Source: Agrobacterium tumefaciens (GTDB lineage Bacteria; Pseudomonadota; Alphaproteobacteria; Rhizobiales; Rhizobiaceae). From it: 64,000 nucleotides of DNA. Location of the stretch: contig NZ_CP115841.1 in NCBI RefSeq assembly GCF_013318015.2, positions 806,001 to 870,000 of the forward strand, read 5' to 3'. Made by a program: the position numbers and the translations under genes. Below the pieces are notes generated by a model that saw nothing but the letters and a program-made list of their open reading frames with translations, did no database searches and was not told the origin of the DNA. The number at the start of each line of letters is the position of its first letter. Within the stretch, counting starts at the first letter, position 1. Shown here one piece after another: positions 20,877-31,930 of the stretch.

Positions 20877-21323
20877 ATGTCCAAACCCCATCTTCTTATC
20901 GTGGAAGCACGCTTTTACGACGATATGGCAGACGCTCTTCTCGAAGGCGCGAAGTTCGCGCTGGATGAGGCTGGCGCAACCTATGACGTCATCACCGTTC
21001 CCGGCGCGCTCGAAATCCCCGCTGCCATTGCCATGGCGCTGGATGGCGGCGACAACGAAGGCACGGAATATGATGGTTTCGTAGCGCTCGGCATGGTCAT
21101 TCGTGGCGAGACCTACCACTTCGACATCGTTTCCAACGAATCCTCCCGCGCCCTGATGGATCTCGCCGTCAGCGAATCTCTGGCCATCGGCAACGGCATC
21201 CTCACCGTCGAAAACGACGATCAGGCATGGGCGCGTGTTCGCCGTTCTGACAAGGACAAGGGCGGTTTTGCGGCCCGCGCGGCGCTGACGATGATCGAGC
21301 TCAAGAAAAAACTGGGTGGCTGA
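20877..21323 (+). CDS. ribH: 6,7-dimethyl-8-ribityllumazine synthase
   Basis: A 148-residue lumazine synthase subunit that forms icosahedral or pentameric shells and makes the substrate of RibE. Conserved blocks are [11 protein letters not shown] (near 41-51), [14 protein letters not shown] (near 69-82) and [13 protein letters not shown]. The ATG at 20877 ([14 protein letters not shown]) has AGGAAA 8 bp upstream. nusB follows after 4 bp, the standard ribH-nusB pair. Confidence 0.96.
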   Translation: MSKPHLLIVEARFYDDMADALLEGAKFALDEAGATYDVITVPGALEIPAAIAMALDGGDNEGTEYDGFVALGMVIRGETYHFDIVSNESSRALMDLAVSESLAIGNGILTVENDDQAWARVRRSDKDKGGFAARAALTMIELKKKLGG

Positions 21324-21327
21324 ACGC

Positions 21328-21825
21328 ATGTCGGATGTTGAAAATGGCGGCGAACCGCGCCAGCCTTCGGTAAAGCCCGCCAACCAGCGTGGCGCTGCGC
21401 GCCTCGCGGCCGTGCAGGCACTTTATCAGATGGATGTCGGCGGCACCGGCGTGATGGAAGTCGTGGCGGAATACGAGGCACATCGTCTCGGTCAGGAAGT
21501 CGATGGCGATACCTATCTGAAGGCCGATCCTTCCTGGTTCCGTTCCATCGTGTCCGGCGTCGTCCGCGATCAGACGAAGATCGACCCACTGGTGCGCTCC
21601 GCACTTCTGGAAGACTGGCCGCTGTCGCGTCTTGATGCCACCGTTCGCGCTATCTTGCGTGCCGGCGCTTTTGAGATTCTGGAGCGCAAGGACGTGCCGG
21701 TCGCCGTCATCGTTACGGAATATGTCGAAATCGCCCGTGCTTTCTTCGAGCACGACGAGCCGAAGCTGGTGAACGCGGTTCTGGACCGCATTGCCAAGCA
21801 GGTACGCGGCGAGGCAAAACGCTAA
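21328..21825 (+). CDS. nusB: Transcription antitermination factor NusB
   Basis: A 165-residue helical protein that binds boxA RNA with NusE for antitermination in rRNA transcription. The core begins at [18 protein letters not shown] (about 19-36) and ends in the usual [14 protein letters not shown] motif. The ATG at 21328 is chosen because the upstream in-frame codon overlaps the ribH stop. Confidence 0.95.
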   Translation: MSDVENGGEPRQPSVKPANQRGAARLAAVQALYQMDVGGTGVMEVVAEYEAHRLGQEVDGDTYLKADPSWFRSIVSGVVRDQTKIDPLVRSALLEDWPLSRLDATVRAILRAGAFEILERKDVPVAVIVTEYVEIARAFFEHDEPKLVNAVLDRIAKQVRGEAKR

Positions 21826-21846
21826 AATACGTTAGGTGAGGAAGAT

Positions 21847-23070
21847 ATGAGCGCCGTTTCCGTCCCCGGACTTGAAGTTCAACTGGACGAGGCGAAGCGC
21901 AACGTCTTCCTCCTGACCGCCGCACAGGCGATCATGGGCTCGGCAGCACCTATGAGCTTCTCGGTTGGCGCGCTTGCCGGTTACCAGTTGCTCGGGGCTA
22001 ACAAGTCGCTGGCAACGGCGCCGCTTACCGGTTTCAACATCGGCGTGGCGCTGGGCGCCATCTGCGTTGCCGCAGCATCGCGTTTTCTCGGCCGCAAGGC
22101 GGGTTTCATGGTCGGCGCGCTGATGTGCTCCATCGGCGGCGGCATTGCTGCCGTGGCACTCTTCCGCTCCGACTTCTGGCTATTTGCGATCGGCCTGCTG
22201 CTGATCGGCATTTCCGGCGGCTTCACGCAGAAAATCCGCTTCGCTGCTGCCGACGCATCCCCCTCTTTCTACAAGCCGAAAGCCATTTCCTGGATATTGG
22301 CGGGTGGCATCGTCTCGGCGATCATCGGGCCGCAGCTTGCCATTTTCGGCAAGGATGTCTTCGCACCGGTCACCTTCGCCGGTGCTTTCATCGCGCTGGT
22401 GCCGCTCGGCATCATCGCGATTGCCATTCTGGCATTCCTGAAATTGCCGGACCCGAAGGCCGCCTCTATCCACGCGCAGGCGGCACGGCCTTTGTCGGAA
22501 ATCGTACGCACGCACCGGTTTGTTACCGGCATGGTCTGCGGCATCGGTTCCTATGCGTTGATGACCTTCATGATGACCGGCGCGCCGCTCGCCATGGTGG
22601 TCGGCTGCGGGTTTCCCACCGAACTTGCGACGCTCGGCATCCAGTGGCACGTTCTCGCCATGTTCGGCCCAAGTTTCTTCACCGGTATGTTGATTGCGCG
22701 ATTCGGCGCGGAAAAAATCGTTGCAGCCGGTCTCGTCGTGCTGATGGCCTGCGCCGTCGTCGCCCATATGGGCATCGAATTGTGGAACTTCTGGGCGGCG
22801 CTCATTCTCCTCGGTCTCGGCTGGAACTTCGGCTTCATCGGCGCTACCGCCATCATCACCTCCAGCTACCGCCCGCATGAGGCAGACAAGGTACAGGGCT
22901 TTCACGATATCGTGCTGTTCGGCACGGTAGCGCTGTCGTCCTTCTCTTCCGGCAAGGTGTTTACGGCCTGGGGCTGGTCGGTCATGAACCTCGTTATCTG
23001 GCCGGTTGCGGGGCTATGCCTCGTGCTGGTGGCGTCGCTGTTGCTGACCCCGCGCAGAAACGCCGCGTAA
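21847..23070 (+). CDS. MFS transporter
   Basis: A 407-residue major facilitator permease with about 12 helices. The loop 2-3 motif is ASRFLGRKAGFMVGA near residue 79. It belongs to the general MFS_1 group; no substrate signature is recognised. It starts 21 bp after nusB and may be cotranscribed with it. Confidence 0.9.
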   Translation: MSAVSVPGLEVQLDEAKRNVFLLTAAQAIMGSAAPMSFSVGALAGYQLLGANKSLATAPLTGFNIGVALGAICVAAASRFLGRKAGFMVGALMCSIGGGIAAVALFRSDFWLFAIGLLLIGISGGFTQKIRFAAADASPSFYKPKAISWILAGGIVSAIIGPQLAIFGKDVFAPVTFAGAFIALVPLGIIAIAILAFLKLPDPKAASIHAQAARPLSEIVRTHRFVTGMVCGIGSYALMTFMMTGAPLAMVVGCGFPTELATLGIQWHVLAMFGPSFFTGMLIARFGAEKIVAAGLVVLMACAVVAHMGIELWNFWAALILLGLGWNFGFIGATAIITSSYRPHEADKVQGFHDIVLFGTVALSSFSSGKVFTAWGWSVMNLVIWPVAGLCLVLVASLLLTPRRNAA

Positions 23071-23195
23071 GATCGCCTTCGATCTCTACCCCTTTCATGT
23101 TTCAGGCAAATTTGTGGGCTTGACGCCACGCCTTTCGCCAACGCAATCTTGCCGCGCAGGTCATTTTTCCTTGGGAGGGGAAGAATGGCCACGAC

Positions 23196-23228
23196 AGGAC
23201 AGGCCGCGCATTTGATCGCTCCTGTCCT
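23196..23228 (+). promoter_or_regulatory. Hairpin in the hppA leader
   Basis: AGGACAGG (23196-23203) pairs with CCTGTCCT (23221-23228) about 60 bp before the hppA start. No known regulatory RNA class is recognised. Confidence 0.3.
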
Positions 23229-23289
23229 TGCACATGGTTCGCCACGCCGGGGAGGGAGTGAGACCCGGCCTTTTGGGAGGTAAGTGCGC

Positions 23290-25428
23290 ATGACCGTAAT
23301 ACCCATAGTGATTTTATGTGGGGTCCTGTCCGTGGTTTACGCGGCATGGACGACCAGGAGCGTTCTCGCTGCCGATCAGGGCAACGAGCGTATGCGTGAA
23401 ATAGCAGGTTTTATCCGTGAAGGTGCGCAGGCTTATCTCACCCGTCAATATCTCACCATCGCCATCGTCGGATTGATTGTCGCCGTTCTCGCCTGGTATC
23501 TGCTGTCGGCTCTCGCGGCCATCGGGTTTATCATCGGCGCCGTGCTTTCGGGTGCTGCCGGTTTCATCGGCATGCATGTCTCCGTCCGTGCCAATCTGCG
23601 CACCGCACAAGCCGCATCCCACAGCCTTGCCGCCGGTCTCGACATCGCGTTCAAATCAGGCGCCATCACGGGCATGCTGGTGGCTGGCCTCGCGCTGCTT
23701 GGCGTATCCATCTATTATTTCATCCTCACCTCGGTGCTCGGCCATGCGCCCGGATCGCGTGAGGTGATTGACGCGCTGGTGTCGCTCGGTTTCGGCGCTT
23801 CGCTTATCTCCATCTTCGCCCGTCTCGGCGGTGGCATCTTCACCAAGGGTGCAGATGTCGGCGGCGATCTCGTCGGCAAGGTCGAAGCAGGCATTCCCGA
23901 GGACGACCCCCGCAACCCGGCAACCATCGCCGACAATGTCGGCGACAACGTCGGCGATTGCGCCGGAATGGCGGCCGACCTTTTCGAGACCTATGCCGTC
24001 TCGGTGGTCGCAACCATGGTGCTTGCGGCGATCTTCTTTGCCGGAACGCCGATACTGGAAAGCGCGATGGTCTACCCGCTGGCCATTTGCGGCGCCTGCA
24101 TCCTGACCTCGATTGCCGGCACCTTCTTCGTCAAGCTGGGCACCAACAACTCCATCATGGGCGCTCTCTATAAAGGGCTGATTGCCACCGGTGTCTTCTC
24201 GATTGCGGGGCTTGCCGTGGCAACTTACGCGACCGTGGGCTGGGGTACCATCGGCACGGTTGCCGGAATGGAGATTACCGGCACAAACCTCTTCCTGTGC
24301 GGGCTGGTCGGCCTTGTGGTAACAGCGCTGATCGTCGTCATCACCGAATATTATACCGGCACCAACAAACGCCCGGTCAATTCCATCGCGCAGGCTTCGG
24401 TCACGGGCCACGGCACCAACGTCATCCAGGGTCTTGCAGTCTCGCTGGAATCGACGGCGCTGCCGGCGCTTGTCATCGTTGGCGGCATCATCGGCACCTA
24501 CCAGCTCGGTGGCCTGTTCGGCACGGGCATCGCGGTCACCGCCATGCTTGGTCTGGCGGGCATGATCGTGGCGCTCGACGCCTTCGGTCCGGTGACTGAC
24601 AATGCCGGCGGCATTGCCGAAATGGCCGGTCTCGACCCGGATGTGCGTAAGGCGACCGACGCGCTGGATGCCGTCGGCAACACCACCAAGGCGGTGACCA
24701 AGGGTTACGCCATCGGCTCTGCCGGTCTCGGCGCGCTGGTGCTGTTTGCCGCCTATTCCAACGACCTGTCCTATTTCGCTGCCAATGGCGATACCTATCC
24801 TTACTTCAAGGATATCGGCGAAATATCCTTCAGCCTTGCCAATCCTTACGTCGTTGCCGGTCTGCTGTTCGGCGGCCTCATTCCGTATCTCTTTGGCGGT
24901 ATCGCCATGACGGCGGTGGGCAAGGCGGCAAGCTCGATCGTCGAGGAAGTTCGCCGCCAGTTCCGCGAAAAGCCTGGCATCATGGCAGGAACGGAAAAAC
25001 CGGACTACGGCAGGGCGGTCGATCTTTTGACCAAGGCGGCGATCAAGGAGATGATCATTCCGTCGCTGTTGCCGGTTCTGGCGCCGCTCGTCGTTTATTT
25101 CGGCGTGCTGCTTATCTCAGGTTCCAAGGCCTCTGCCTTTGCCGCACTCGGTGCATCGTTGCTTGGCGTCATCATCAACGGCCTGTTCGTGGCGATTTCC
25201 ATGACCTCCGGTGGTGGTGCGTGGGATAACGCCAAGAAAAGCTTCGAGGATGGCTTCATCGACAAGGACGGCGTGCGCCACGTCAAGGGTTCGGACGCCC
25301 ACAAGGCGTCGGTTACGGGCGATACGGTGGGCGATCCCTACAAGGATACCGCCGGTCCGGCGGTCAACCCGGCTATCAAGATCACCAATATCGTGGCGCT
25401 ACTGCTATTGGCGGTTCTCGCCCACTAA
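23290..25428 (+). CDS. hppA: Proton-translocating inorganic pyrophosphatase
   Basis: A 712-residue membrane pump with about 16 helices that couples pyrophosphate hydrolysis to proton transport. The catalytic segment [20 protein letters not shown] is near residues 205-224, and a second acidic region [20 protein letters not shown] is near 430-449. The sequence GNTTKA (K in place of A) marks the K+-independent class, known from family studies. The ATG at 23290 is preferred to a GTG six bases upstream because GGGAGG lies 13 bp before it; either is possible. Confidence 0.96.
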   Translation: MTVIPIVILCGVLSVVYAAWTTRSVLAADQGNERMREIAGFIREGAQAYLTRQYLTIAIVGLIVAVLAWYLLSALAAIGFIIGAVLSGAAGFIGMHVSVRANLRTAQAASHSLAAGLDIAFKSGAITGMLVAGLALLGVSIYYFILTSVLGHAPGSREVIDALVSLGFGASLISIFARLGGGIFTKGADVGGDLVGKVEAGIPEDDPRNPATIADNVGDNVGDCAGMAADLFETYAVSVVATMVLAAIFFAGTPILESAMVYPLAICGACILTSIAGTFFVKLGTNNSIMGALYKGLIATGVFSIAGLAVATYATVGWGTIGTVAGMEITGTNLFLCGLVGLVVTALIVVITEYYTGTNKRPVNSIAQASVTGHGTNVIQGLAVSLESTALPALVIVGGIIGTYQLGGLFGTGIAVTAMLGLAGMIVALDAFGPVTDNAGGIAEMAGLDPDVRKATDALDAVGNTTKAVTKGYAIGSAGLGALVLFAAYSNDLSYFAANGDTYPYFKDIGEISFSLANPYVVAGLLFGGLIPYLFGGIAMTAVGKAASSIVEEVRRQFREKPGIMAGTEKPDYGRAVDLLTKAAIKEMIIPSLLPVLAPLVVYFGVLLISGSKASAFAALGASLLGVIINGLFVAISMTSGGGAWDNAKKSFEDGFIDKDGVRHVKGSDAHKASVTGDTVGDPYKDTAGPAVNPAIKITNIVALLLLAVLAH

Positions 25429-25451
25429 GGAGTTGCAGCATCGACAAAGAA

Positions 25452-25481
25452 AAAGGCCCGGGGAGCGATCTCCGGGCCTTT
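25452..25481. terminator. Bidirectional terminator between hppA and bamE
   Basis: A 10-bp perfect stem (AAAGGCCCGG / CCGGGCCTTT) flanked by an A-rich and a T-rich side serves the two convergent genes. Confidence 0.88.
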
Positions 25482-25503
25482 GAATTTTCGTTCCGTCTTC
25501 CGA

Positions 25504-26034
25504 TCAGGGGGTGTTGCCGCTCTGGCCAAGAATGCTCTTGGCGATGTTGGCGCCCGAGGTGCCGCCGGACAGCAGCTGCTGCAGGAAGGTGAGATCCTTG
25601 CCGCCTGTCGGGGTGGTACGCGAAATCGTGTCGAAGACCTTGCCGTCCTGCAGCGCGTAATTGGCCTTACGCTCGATTACGCCGTCCTTGTTGAAATAGA
25701 TCGCGAGAATGTTCTGTTCGACCAACGTCGGCTTCATGAAAGCGGCGCGGCGCACACGCTTCTGCGAGATGTAATAGAAAACCTCGTTGCCGAACGTCGC
25801 CGTGGTGGAGGGCGTGCCCATGGTCAGCAGAACCTGCTCGCGGCTGGAACCTTCCGGGATCAGCTGAAGCGACTGCTCGTCCATGACGTAGCCGTTGTGG
25901 AACACATCGGTGGTGCTGGTGCAGGCGGAAAGCAGGGTGGACGCGACGACGATTGCGATGGCGGTCTTGCCCAGAATTTTACCGTGACTTGCGGATTTCT
26001 GCTTGCTCAACTGCTTTTCCCCGACTGCGATCAT
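25504..26034 (-). CDS. bamE: Outer membrane assembly lipoprotein BamE/SmpA family
   Basis: A 176-residue lipoprotein of the BAM complex, which inserts beta-barrel proteins in the outer membrane. The lipobox LLSAC places the lipid-modified cysteine at C38. The SmpA/OmlA core (GYVMDEQSLQLIPEGSSREQ, then VLLTMGTPSTT) is near residues 46-85. The ATG at 26034 gives a plausible leader of 37 residues; a longer frame extends upstream but has no ribosome binding site. A C-terminal extension of about 40 residues is common in rhizobial homologs. Confidence 0.92.
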   Translation of the reverse strand: MIAVGEKQLSKQKSASHGKILGKTAIAIVVASTLLSACTSTTDVFHNGYVMDEQSLQLIPEGSSREQVLLTMGTPSTTATFGNEVFYYISQKRVRRAAFMKPTLVEQNILAIYFNKDGVIERKANYALQDGKVFDTISRTTPTGGKDLTFLQQLLSGGTSGANIAKSILGQSGNTP

Positions 26035-26304
26035 GAATGGCACCTTCCGGCATTGCGTGGTGCACAGTGTCTGTGCACATGATTGTGTCAATCCGGGGAC
26101 GGAAAATCCCGATCACCCCCCAAATTCAACGCTTTCACGGCCTTTGGAAACTCTTCCGGTCTCTTAGACTGTTTCAGCCGAAAGACGAACGTGACCGCGA
26201 CAGCATTGCAATTCGTGGATGCTTCGGTAAACCAGCTTTGGCGATCATGCAACAAGTGCGATAGGCGGGTGAGCGAATTCACCAGCCCCGTTCGGAAAAA
26301 AACG

Positions 26305-26844
26305 ATGATATTCGGGCTGTTCAGACAGAAAAACAACAACCGCGCCATAGTAGACCGGCAATATGCGATCCTGACGGCTGCGGCCCGCACGCCCGCTTTT
26401 TATCTTGATCTCGGCGTTCCAGACACGGTGATGGGCCGCTTCGAGATGCTGTCGATCATCATGATTCTCTATTTCCGCCGCACCAAATCCTCCGGTGTGA
26501 GCGGGCAGGAAATCGCCCAGGAGATCGTCGACGCCTTTTTTCAGGATATCGACCATTCCATCCGTGAGCTCGGCATTGGCGACCAGGGCGTGCCGAAGCG
26601 CATGAAGAAATTTGCCGGTATGTTCTACGGGCGGCTCGAATCCTATGCGGCGGCGCTGGATGCATCCGACCCCGTTGCCCTTGCCGCAGCGCTCCGGCGC
26701 AATATATACCCCCAGACAGATGAGAAGGCACCGGAACTGGACGGGCTTGCGGGCTGGATGATGGAGGCGTCTTCCACCCTTTCCGCAGGCTCCGAAGAAA
26801 CGATAGCAACCGGAAGCCTGAAGCTGCCTTTGCCTGGACTATGA
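26305..26844 (+). CDS. Ubiquinol-cytochrome c chaperone family protein
   Basis: A 179-residue protein of the CBP3/UQCC1 family. The characteristic core runs from LDLGVPDTVMGRFEML to the helical segment GVPKRMKKFAGMFYGRLE (about 35-115). In mitochondria and alphaproteobacteria this family assists cytochrome b or bc1 assembly; the exact bacterial role is not settled. The ATG at 26305 (MIFGLFRQK) is the family start. Its stop overlaps an ATG of the next gene (ATGA), so the two are linked. Confidence 0.88.
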   Translation: MIFGLFRQKNNNRAIVDRQYAILTAAARTPAFYLDLGVPDTVMGRFEMLSIIMILYFRRTKSSGVSGQEIAQEIVDAFFQDIDHSIRELGIGDQGVPKRMKKFAGMFYGRLESYAAALDASDPVALAAALRRNIYPQTDEKAPELDGLAGWMMEASSTLSAGSEETIATGSLKLPLPGL

Positions 26845-26852
26845 GGTTTACG

Positions 26853-27416
26853 ATGAACGCGCGACACGCCGCAAATGACGATCTGCCTTTTTCCTACCCC
26901 GTAAAGGTAGGCCATATTTCCGCCAATCCGGTGAGGATTGGTCTTGAAGCCAATGCCGAGGAACTGAAGGCGCTGGCGAAATTCTGGGATGTGGTTTCCG
27001 TCGAATATCTGAAGGCGGAACTGCAGGTTACCCGCTGGAAGAGGGATGGCGTGAAGATCAAGGGCGAGGTGCATGCGGCCGTGACCCAAGCCTGCGTCGT
27101 GACGCTGGAGCCGGTTTCCAGCAAGATCGACGAGAGCGTCGAACATATTTTCGTGCCGGAAGGATCGAAGCTGGCGCGGATGGTCACCAATGAGGAAGGG
27201 GAGATCGTACTCGACCCCAATGGCCCTGACATTCCCGACCAGTTCACCGGCGACAGCATTGATGTTGGCGCGACGGTTGCAGAATTCGCGGCCCTTGCGA
27301 TCGATCCCTATCCGCGCAAATCGGATATCGAATTTACCGATACGACCGAAAATGAGCCTGAAGAAGAAAAGCGTCCGTCGCCTTTCGCCGTGTTGAAAGA
27401 CTGGAAAAAAGACTGA
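26853..27416 (+). CDS. DUF177 (YceD-like) metal-binding protein
   Basis: A 187-residue protein of the DUF177/YceD family, associated in many bacteria with 23S rRNA accumulation and usually found beside rpmF or plsX. The conserved ITQAC-type segment is seen as VTQACVVTLEPV near residues 84-95. The C-terminus is acidic and ends with PSPFAVLKDWKKD, typical of the family. The ATG at 26853 has GAGG 6 bp upstream; an ATG at 26841 that overlaps the previous stop is the alternative. Confidence 0.88.
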   Translation: MNARHAANDDLPFSYPVKVGHISANPVRIGLEANAEELKALAKFWDVVSVEYLKAELQVTRWKRDGVKIKGEVHAAVTQACVVTLEPVSSKIDESVEHIFVPEGSKLARMVTNEEGEIVLDPNGPDIPDQFTGDSIDVGATVAEFAALAIDPYPRKSDIEFTDTTENEPEEEKRPSPFAVLKDWKKD

Positions 27417-27515
27417 ATGCGCCGCCGTGCTGAAATAATTTTATTGTAACACAGGCCGGAACAGGTATTTTCGCGCAAAATCCGCTTGAGTGGCGGCAAA
27501 AAGGATAAGGGACGA

Positions 27516-28577
27516 GTGATCAGAATAGCGATTGACGTCATGGGTGGCGATTTCGGCCCTGATGTTGCCATACCCGGTGCCGCCAAGGCGCTTGAACGGC
27601 ACAACGATGTGACTTTTCTGCTCTACGGGCAGAAAAGCAAGTGCGACCCCATTCTGGCACAATATCCCGCACTTCGGGAAAAATCGGTCTTTCACGATTG
27701 TGAAATCTCGGTCGCCATGGACGAAAAGCCAAGTCAGGCGCTTCGTCGTGGCCGCTATGTCTCCAGCATGTGGCGCGCCATCGAGGCCGTGAAGCTCGGT
27801 GAAGCGGACGTCGTCGTATCCGCCGGCAATACCGGCGCGCTGATGGCCATGGCCAAATTCTGTTTGCGCACCATGGCGCGGGTGGAACGCCCGGCCATCG
27901 CCGGCATATGGCCGACGCTGAAAGGCGAAAGCATCGTGCTCGATGTTGGTGCCACGATTGGCGCCGATTCCCAGCAATTGCTCGATTTTGCCCTGATGGG
28001 CGGCGCCATGGCGCGTGCGCTTTTCGATATCGACCGTCCGACCGTCGGTTTGCTGAATGTCGGCGTCGAGGAGGTGAAGGGTCAGGAAGAGGTCCGTGAA
28101 GCCGGACGGCTGATCCGCGAGGCCGATCTAGGCACCATCGATTACCGCGGTTTCGTCGAGGGTGACGACATTGGCAAGGGCACGGTGGATGTGGTGGTGA
28201 CCGAAGGTTTCACCGGCAACATTGCGCTCAAAGCCGCCGAAGGCACGGCGCGCCAGATCACCACGCTTCTGCGTGAGGCGATCTCCCGCAGCTTCTTTGC
28301 CAAGATCGGTTATATTCTCGCGAAAAGCGCTTTCGATGTGCTGCGAGAAAAAATGGACCCGCGCAAGGTCAATGGCGGCGTGTTTCTCGGCCTGAACGGC
28401 ATTGTCATCAAAAGCCATGGCGGCACGGACGCCATCGGTTTTGCCTCCGCGGTCGATGTCGGCTACGACATGGTCCATAACGGTCTTACGGCAAAAATTG
28501 AAAACGATCTGAAGATTTACCACGCAAGACGGCTTCCGCCCCCGGCGCCCGAAGCTCTCGTGGCTGACGAGGAATAA
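27516..28577 (+). CDS. plsX: Phosphate acyltransferase PlsX
   Basis: A 353-residue enzyme that makes acyl-phosphate from acyl-ACP for phospholipid synthesis. The N-terminal signature [13 protein letters not shown] is near residues 4-16, and [10 protein letters not shown] lies near residue 103. Start is GTG 27516, with AAGGATAAGGGA just upstream; this fits the family start ([11 protein letters not shown]). fabH follows after 4 bp, the common plsX-fabH pair. Confidence 0.96.
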   Translation: MIRIAIDVMGGDFGPDVAIPGAAKALERHNDVTFLLYGQKSKCDPILAQYPALREKSVFHDCEISVAMDEKPSQALRRGRYVSSMWRAIEAVKLGEADVVVSAGNTGALMAMAKFCLRTMARVERPAIAGIWPTLKGESIVLDVGATIGADSQQLLDFALMGGAMARALFDIDRPTVGLLNVGVEEVKGQEEVREAGRLIREADLGTIDYRGFVEGDDIGKGTVDVVVTEGFTGNIALKAAEGTARQITTLLREAISRSFFAKIGYILAKSAFDVLREKMDPRKVNGGVFLGLNGIVIKSHGGTDAIGFASAVDVGYDMVHNGLTAKIENDLKIYHARRLPPPAPEALVADEE

Positions 28578-28581
28578 GGGA

Positions 28582-29553
28582 ATGATCCGCTCTATCGTAC
28601 GTGGTTTCGGGGCAGCGCTTCCGAAGCGTGTCATGACCAATAGTGAAATCGAAGGGGTCGTGGAGACTTCCGATGAATGGATCGTGCAGCGCACGGGCAT
28701 TCGTCAGCGCTACATAGCGGGAGAAGGCGAGACCACCGCTTCGCTCGGCGAGGCTGCGGCGCGTGCGGCGCTCGACAATGCCGGCCTGACGCCCGATGAT
28801 ATCGACCTCATCATTCTGGCAACCTCGACACCGGACAATACATTTCCGGCAACGGCGGTAAACATCCAGAACCGTCTCGGCATGACCCACGGTTTCGCTT
28901 TCGACATGCAGGCCGTCTGCTCCGGCTTCGTCTATGCCGTGGCCACCGCCGATCTTTACATTCGCGGCGGCATGGCCAAGCGCGTGCTGGTGATCGGCGC
29001 CGAAACATTCTCGCGCATTCTCGACTGGAAGGACCGCACCACCTGCGTTCTGTTCGGTGATGGTGCAGGCGCACTCGTAATCGAGGCAGGGGAAGGCGAG
29101 GGTACTTCCAGCGATCGTGGCATCCTCACCTCGCAGCTGCGCTCCGACGGTTCGCACAAGGACAAGCTTTACGTCGATGGTGGACCTTCCACGACCGGCA
29201 CGGTCGGCCATCTGCGTATGGAAGGCCGGGAAGTGTTCAAGCACGCTGTCGGCATGATCACCGACGTCATCGAACAGGCTTTCGAGGCGACAGGCACGAC
29301 GGCTGATGATCTCGACTGGCTCGTTCCGCATCAGGCCAACAAGCGCATCATCGACGGATCGGCAAAAAAGCTCAATATCGATCCGGAAAAAGTCGTCATC
29401 ACCGTCGATAAGCACGGCAATACGTCGGCCGCATCCATTCCGCTGGCGCTTGCCGTTGCGGCCAGTGACGGACGCATCAAGAAGGGCGATCTGGTCATGC
29501 TGGAAGCCATGGGCGGCGGTTTCACTTGGGGCGCAGTGCTGCTGCGCTGGTAA
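28582..29553 (+). CDS. fabH: 3-oxoacyl-ACP synthase III
   Basis: A 323-residue condensing enzyme that starts fatty acid synthesis from acetyl-CoA and malonyl-ACP. The nucleophile is C113 in DMQAVCSGF. The histidine and asparagine of the triad are in VPHQANKRI (near residue 249) and [10 protein letters not shown] (near residue 279). Tightly spaced after plsX. Confidence 0.97.
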   Translation: MIRSIVRGFGAALPKRVMTNSEIEGVVETSDEWIVQRTGIRQRYIAGEGETTASLGEAAARAALDNAGLTPDDIDLIILATSTPDNTFPATAVNIQNRLGMTHGFAFDMQAVCSGFVYAVATADLYIRGGMAKRVLVIGAETFSRILDWKDRTTCVLFGDGAGALVIEAGEGEGTSSDRGILTSQLRSDGSHKDKLYVDGGPSTTGTVGHLRMEGREVFKHAVGMITDVIEQAFEATGTTADDLDWLVPHQANKRIIDGSAKKLNIDPEKVVITVDKHGNTSAASIPLALAVAASDGRIKKGDLVMLEAMGGGFTWGAVLLRW

Positions 29554-29796
29554 CGGCAAATTTTAGCGTTTACCGGGGCGCTGGCACAAAATCGGTTGTG
29601 ATTTTTGCGGCAGTACCCCGTTCAAACGCGCTGAAGCGACCCCCGCGTGCGGCAAAACCGCGTCAGTCGCTCTAAGCCATTGCACTGATTGCCGAAAGCC
29701 TCAAATGAATCTGGAACAATCCCTTGACCGGTCGCCACAAGGGAAATAATCTCGGCGGCTCCTAGAGAAAAATTCAGACACGGTTTGTGGGGAAAA

Positions 29797-30135
29797 ATGG
29801 CCGGGAAGACAGTGACACGCGCAGATCTTGCAGAATCTGTGTTTCGTAAAGTCGGGCTGTCCCGCACCGAATCCGCCGAACTGGTCGAAACGATCATCGA
29901 CGAGATTTGTAATGCGATCACGCGTGGCGAGGTCGTCAAGCTCTCGTCCTTCGCGACATTTCAGATCAGGGAAAAGAACGAGCGTATCGGCCGCAACCCG
30001 AAAACGGGTGAGGAAGTTCCGATTTCGCCACGCCGCGTCATGACCTTCAAGGCGTCAAACGTGCTGAAACAGCGAATCCTGAAGGCGCATACGGCTCGCA
30101 AGACCAAGCAAAAGGGTCAGAAAGCCGGGGCGTAA
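29797..30135 (+). CDS. ihfA: Integration host factor subunit alpha
   Basis: A 112-residue DNA-bending protein of the HU/IHF family that pairs with IhfB. The DNA-binding arm motif [12 protein letters not shown] with the conserved proline lies near residues 67-78. The start ([13 protein letters not shown]) follows GGGGAAAA. It lies downstream of fabH and upstream of the MerR gene, an order common in rhizobia. IHF may also serve the integrase of the nearby element (inference). Confidence 0.95.
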   Translation: MAGKTVTRADLAESVFRKVGLSRTESAELVETIIDEICNAITRGEVVKLSSFATFQIREKNERIGRNPKTGEEVPISPRRVMTFKASNVLKQRILKAHTARKTKQKGQKAGA

Positions 30136-30410
30136 GCCGGCTGTAACACGGTTTTTTTGCCGCATGGCAAGCCTTTATCCCCATTCTTCTTGTGAACATG
30201 CTTGAATTTCGACGTGCAAGCCGTTGAAATCTGGTCGACTCACATCATAATCAATTTTAGATAAATGGTATCTTGCCGCCACGGGCATCGGTGCGAGGAT
30301 CGGGTTCGATTTTTCGCAAGACATGATGCACGGTATCGGCTGGTGAAAAGCGTTCTTGTTCAGTGTCCGGCTGGGTGCATGGCGCTCAAGGTCCGGATGG
30401 GAGTGGAAGT

Positions 30411-30944
30411 TTGGACAAAAGCCCCGACGCGTTTCGGACGATCAGTGAAGTGGCGGATGAGCTGAACCTGCCGCAGCACGTGCTGCGTTTCTGGGAAACG
30501 CGCTTTCCGCAGATCAAGCCGATGAAACGGGGCGGGGGCCGCCGTTATTACCGGCCTGATGATATCGATCTCCTCAAGGGCATTCGTCATCTTCTTTATG
30601 ACCACGGCTACACCATCAAAGGTGTGCAGAAACTTCTGAAAACCAACGGAAACCGTTTCGTGGCGGCAATCGCGTCGGGCGATCTTGCTACCATGGAAGC
30701 CATCATGGCAGCGAGCGGCGAAAAGGAAGTTGCCGAACCGCGCGTGCTGGATCCGGACGGAGACGAGGTCGTCGGCCGCCCGAAAGCCAAGCCGAGCGGC
30801 CGATTTTTCGGCTTCGGTGGCGGTAACAGCGATACCGAGATATCAGTCGGCAAATCTGGCATCGGCAAGGATGACCAAGCGCTGTTGCAGGAGGCGCTGT
30901 TCGATCTTCTCGAATGCAAGCGGCTGCTTGATCAGGTTCGCTGA
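30411..30944 (+). CDS. MerR family transcriptional regulator
   Basis: A 177-residue regulator with an N-terminal MerR helix-turn-helix ([20 protein letters not shown], about residues 8-27, then the wing [12 protein letters not shown]). The C-terminal half is a short helical tail without metal-binding cysteines, so it is not a metal sensor of the CueR type. It is usually found behind ihfA in alphaproteobacteria. Start is taken as TTG 30411 ([10 protein letters not shown]); an upstream in-frame start would add 16 residues of atypical sequence. Confidence 0.88.
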   Translation: MDKSPDAFRTISEVADELNLPQHVLRFWETRFPQIKPMKRGGGRRYYRPDDIDLLKGIRHLLYDHGYTIKGVQKLLKTNGNRFVAAIASGDLATMEAIMAASGEKEVAEPRVLDPDGDEVVGRPKAKPSGRFFGFGGGNSDTEISVGKSGIGKDDQALLQEALFDLLECKRLLDQVR

Positions 30945-31060
30945 TCGTTTATCCACAACTCTGTTCGAGCATTTTCAGGAAAAGCGATGGCGCTCTGGAA
31001 TGCCAACCTTTCAGAAACTCTCTTGACCGATAATGCGGCTCCGTAAAAAGGAGTCTGATC

Positions 31061-31789
31061 GTGAGCAATCGAAAACCGACAACGCGACGCCGTACGGCGA
31101 AGAAATCGGCCGGCGGCAGCGTTTGGCCCTGGGTGCTGATGCTGGGCGTCGTGGCCGGCGGCATTCAGGCTTACGAACATCGCGACAGTCTTATGCCGCA
31201 GCGGCATGTCGCGAAGGCAACATCCACCACGACAAATTCCCCCAAGATCGCCGTAGCCGCCAAACGCGAGACGGCCGCACCGGAGAAGGTGGCGGCCATC
31301 CGCCCCGCATCGCCGGTTTCACCGATCAATGGTCCGGTGCCGCCACGCTCGATTGCCATGCCGCCTGCGGCACAGCAGAGCCAGGTTGCCGCTATCCTGC
31401 CGGAAACACGCCCTTCGGTCGAAAAAGTCTCGCTGGGAGAAAAAAGCGGCGCCTTTGCCTTTTGTGGTCGCTCAGGTCTCACCAATTGCGTGGCCGATGG
31501 CAATACCTTCTGGATGAAGGGCGTGAAAATGCAGCTCGCCGGCATCGAGGTCCCGCAGATCGACCGGGCGCGATGCATGGAAGAGCGTCAGCGCGGTTTC
31601 ATTGCCAAGGTGCGGTTGCGGGATATGTTGAATGCTGGCGCATTCGATGTGGCGTCGTCGGCAACAGCCGGCGGGCAAGCCATGGAACGCAAACGGATTT
31701 CACGTTCGGGCGTATCCTTTGCCGATCAACTCGTGCGGGAAGGCCTGGCTCATCCGGTCTCGGCAAAAAATCAGTCCTGGTGTGGCTAA
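31061..31789 (+). CDS. SNase-fold protein with membrane anchor, probably inactive
   Basis: A 242-residue protein with a basic N-terminus, a single transmembrane segment (about 22-40) and a proline/alanine-rich linker before a C-terminal staphylococcal-nuclease-like domain (about 130-240). The domain's core strand reads MQLAGIEVPQ where the active nuclease has RLLLVDTPE, so the catalytic Arg35, Asp40 and Glu43 equivalents are replaced. That points to a structural or binding role. Four cysteines in the domain could form periplasmic disulfides. Confidence 0.75.
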   Translation: MSNRKPTTRRRTAKKSAGGSVWPWVLMLGVVAGGIQAYEHRDSLMPQRHVAKATSTTTNSPKIAVAAKRETAAPEKVAAIRPASPVSPINGPVPPRSIAMPPAAQQSQVAAILPETRPSVEKVSLGEKSGAFAFCGRSGLTNCVADGNTFWMKGVKMQLAGIEVPQIDRARCMEERQRGFIAKVRLRDMLNAGAFDVASSATAGGQAMERKRISRSGVSFADQLVREGLAHPVSAKNQSWCG

Positions 31790-31930
31790 GGCCCGGTTGA
31801 CCGAAACGGTGCGGCCTGTGTAGATGTGGCGCTGTCGGTGCTTGGGGTCAGGGTCTCGTTCGATCCTGCGCCTGAGGAATGACAAGGCAATTTTGTAGCG
31901 CCGGGGCCTGTTGGCACGCGGTGCGACAAT

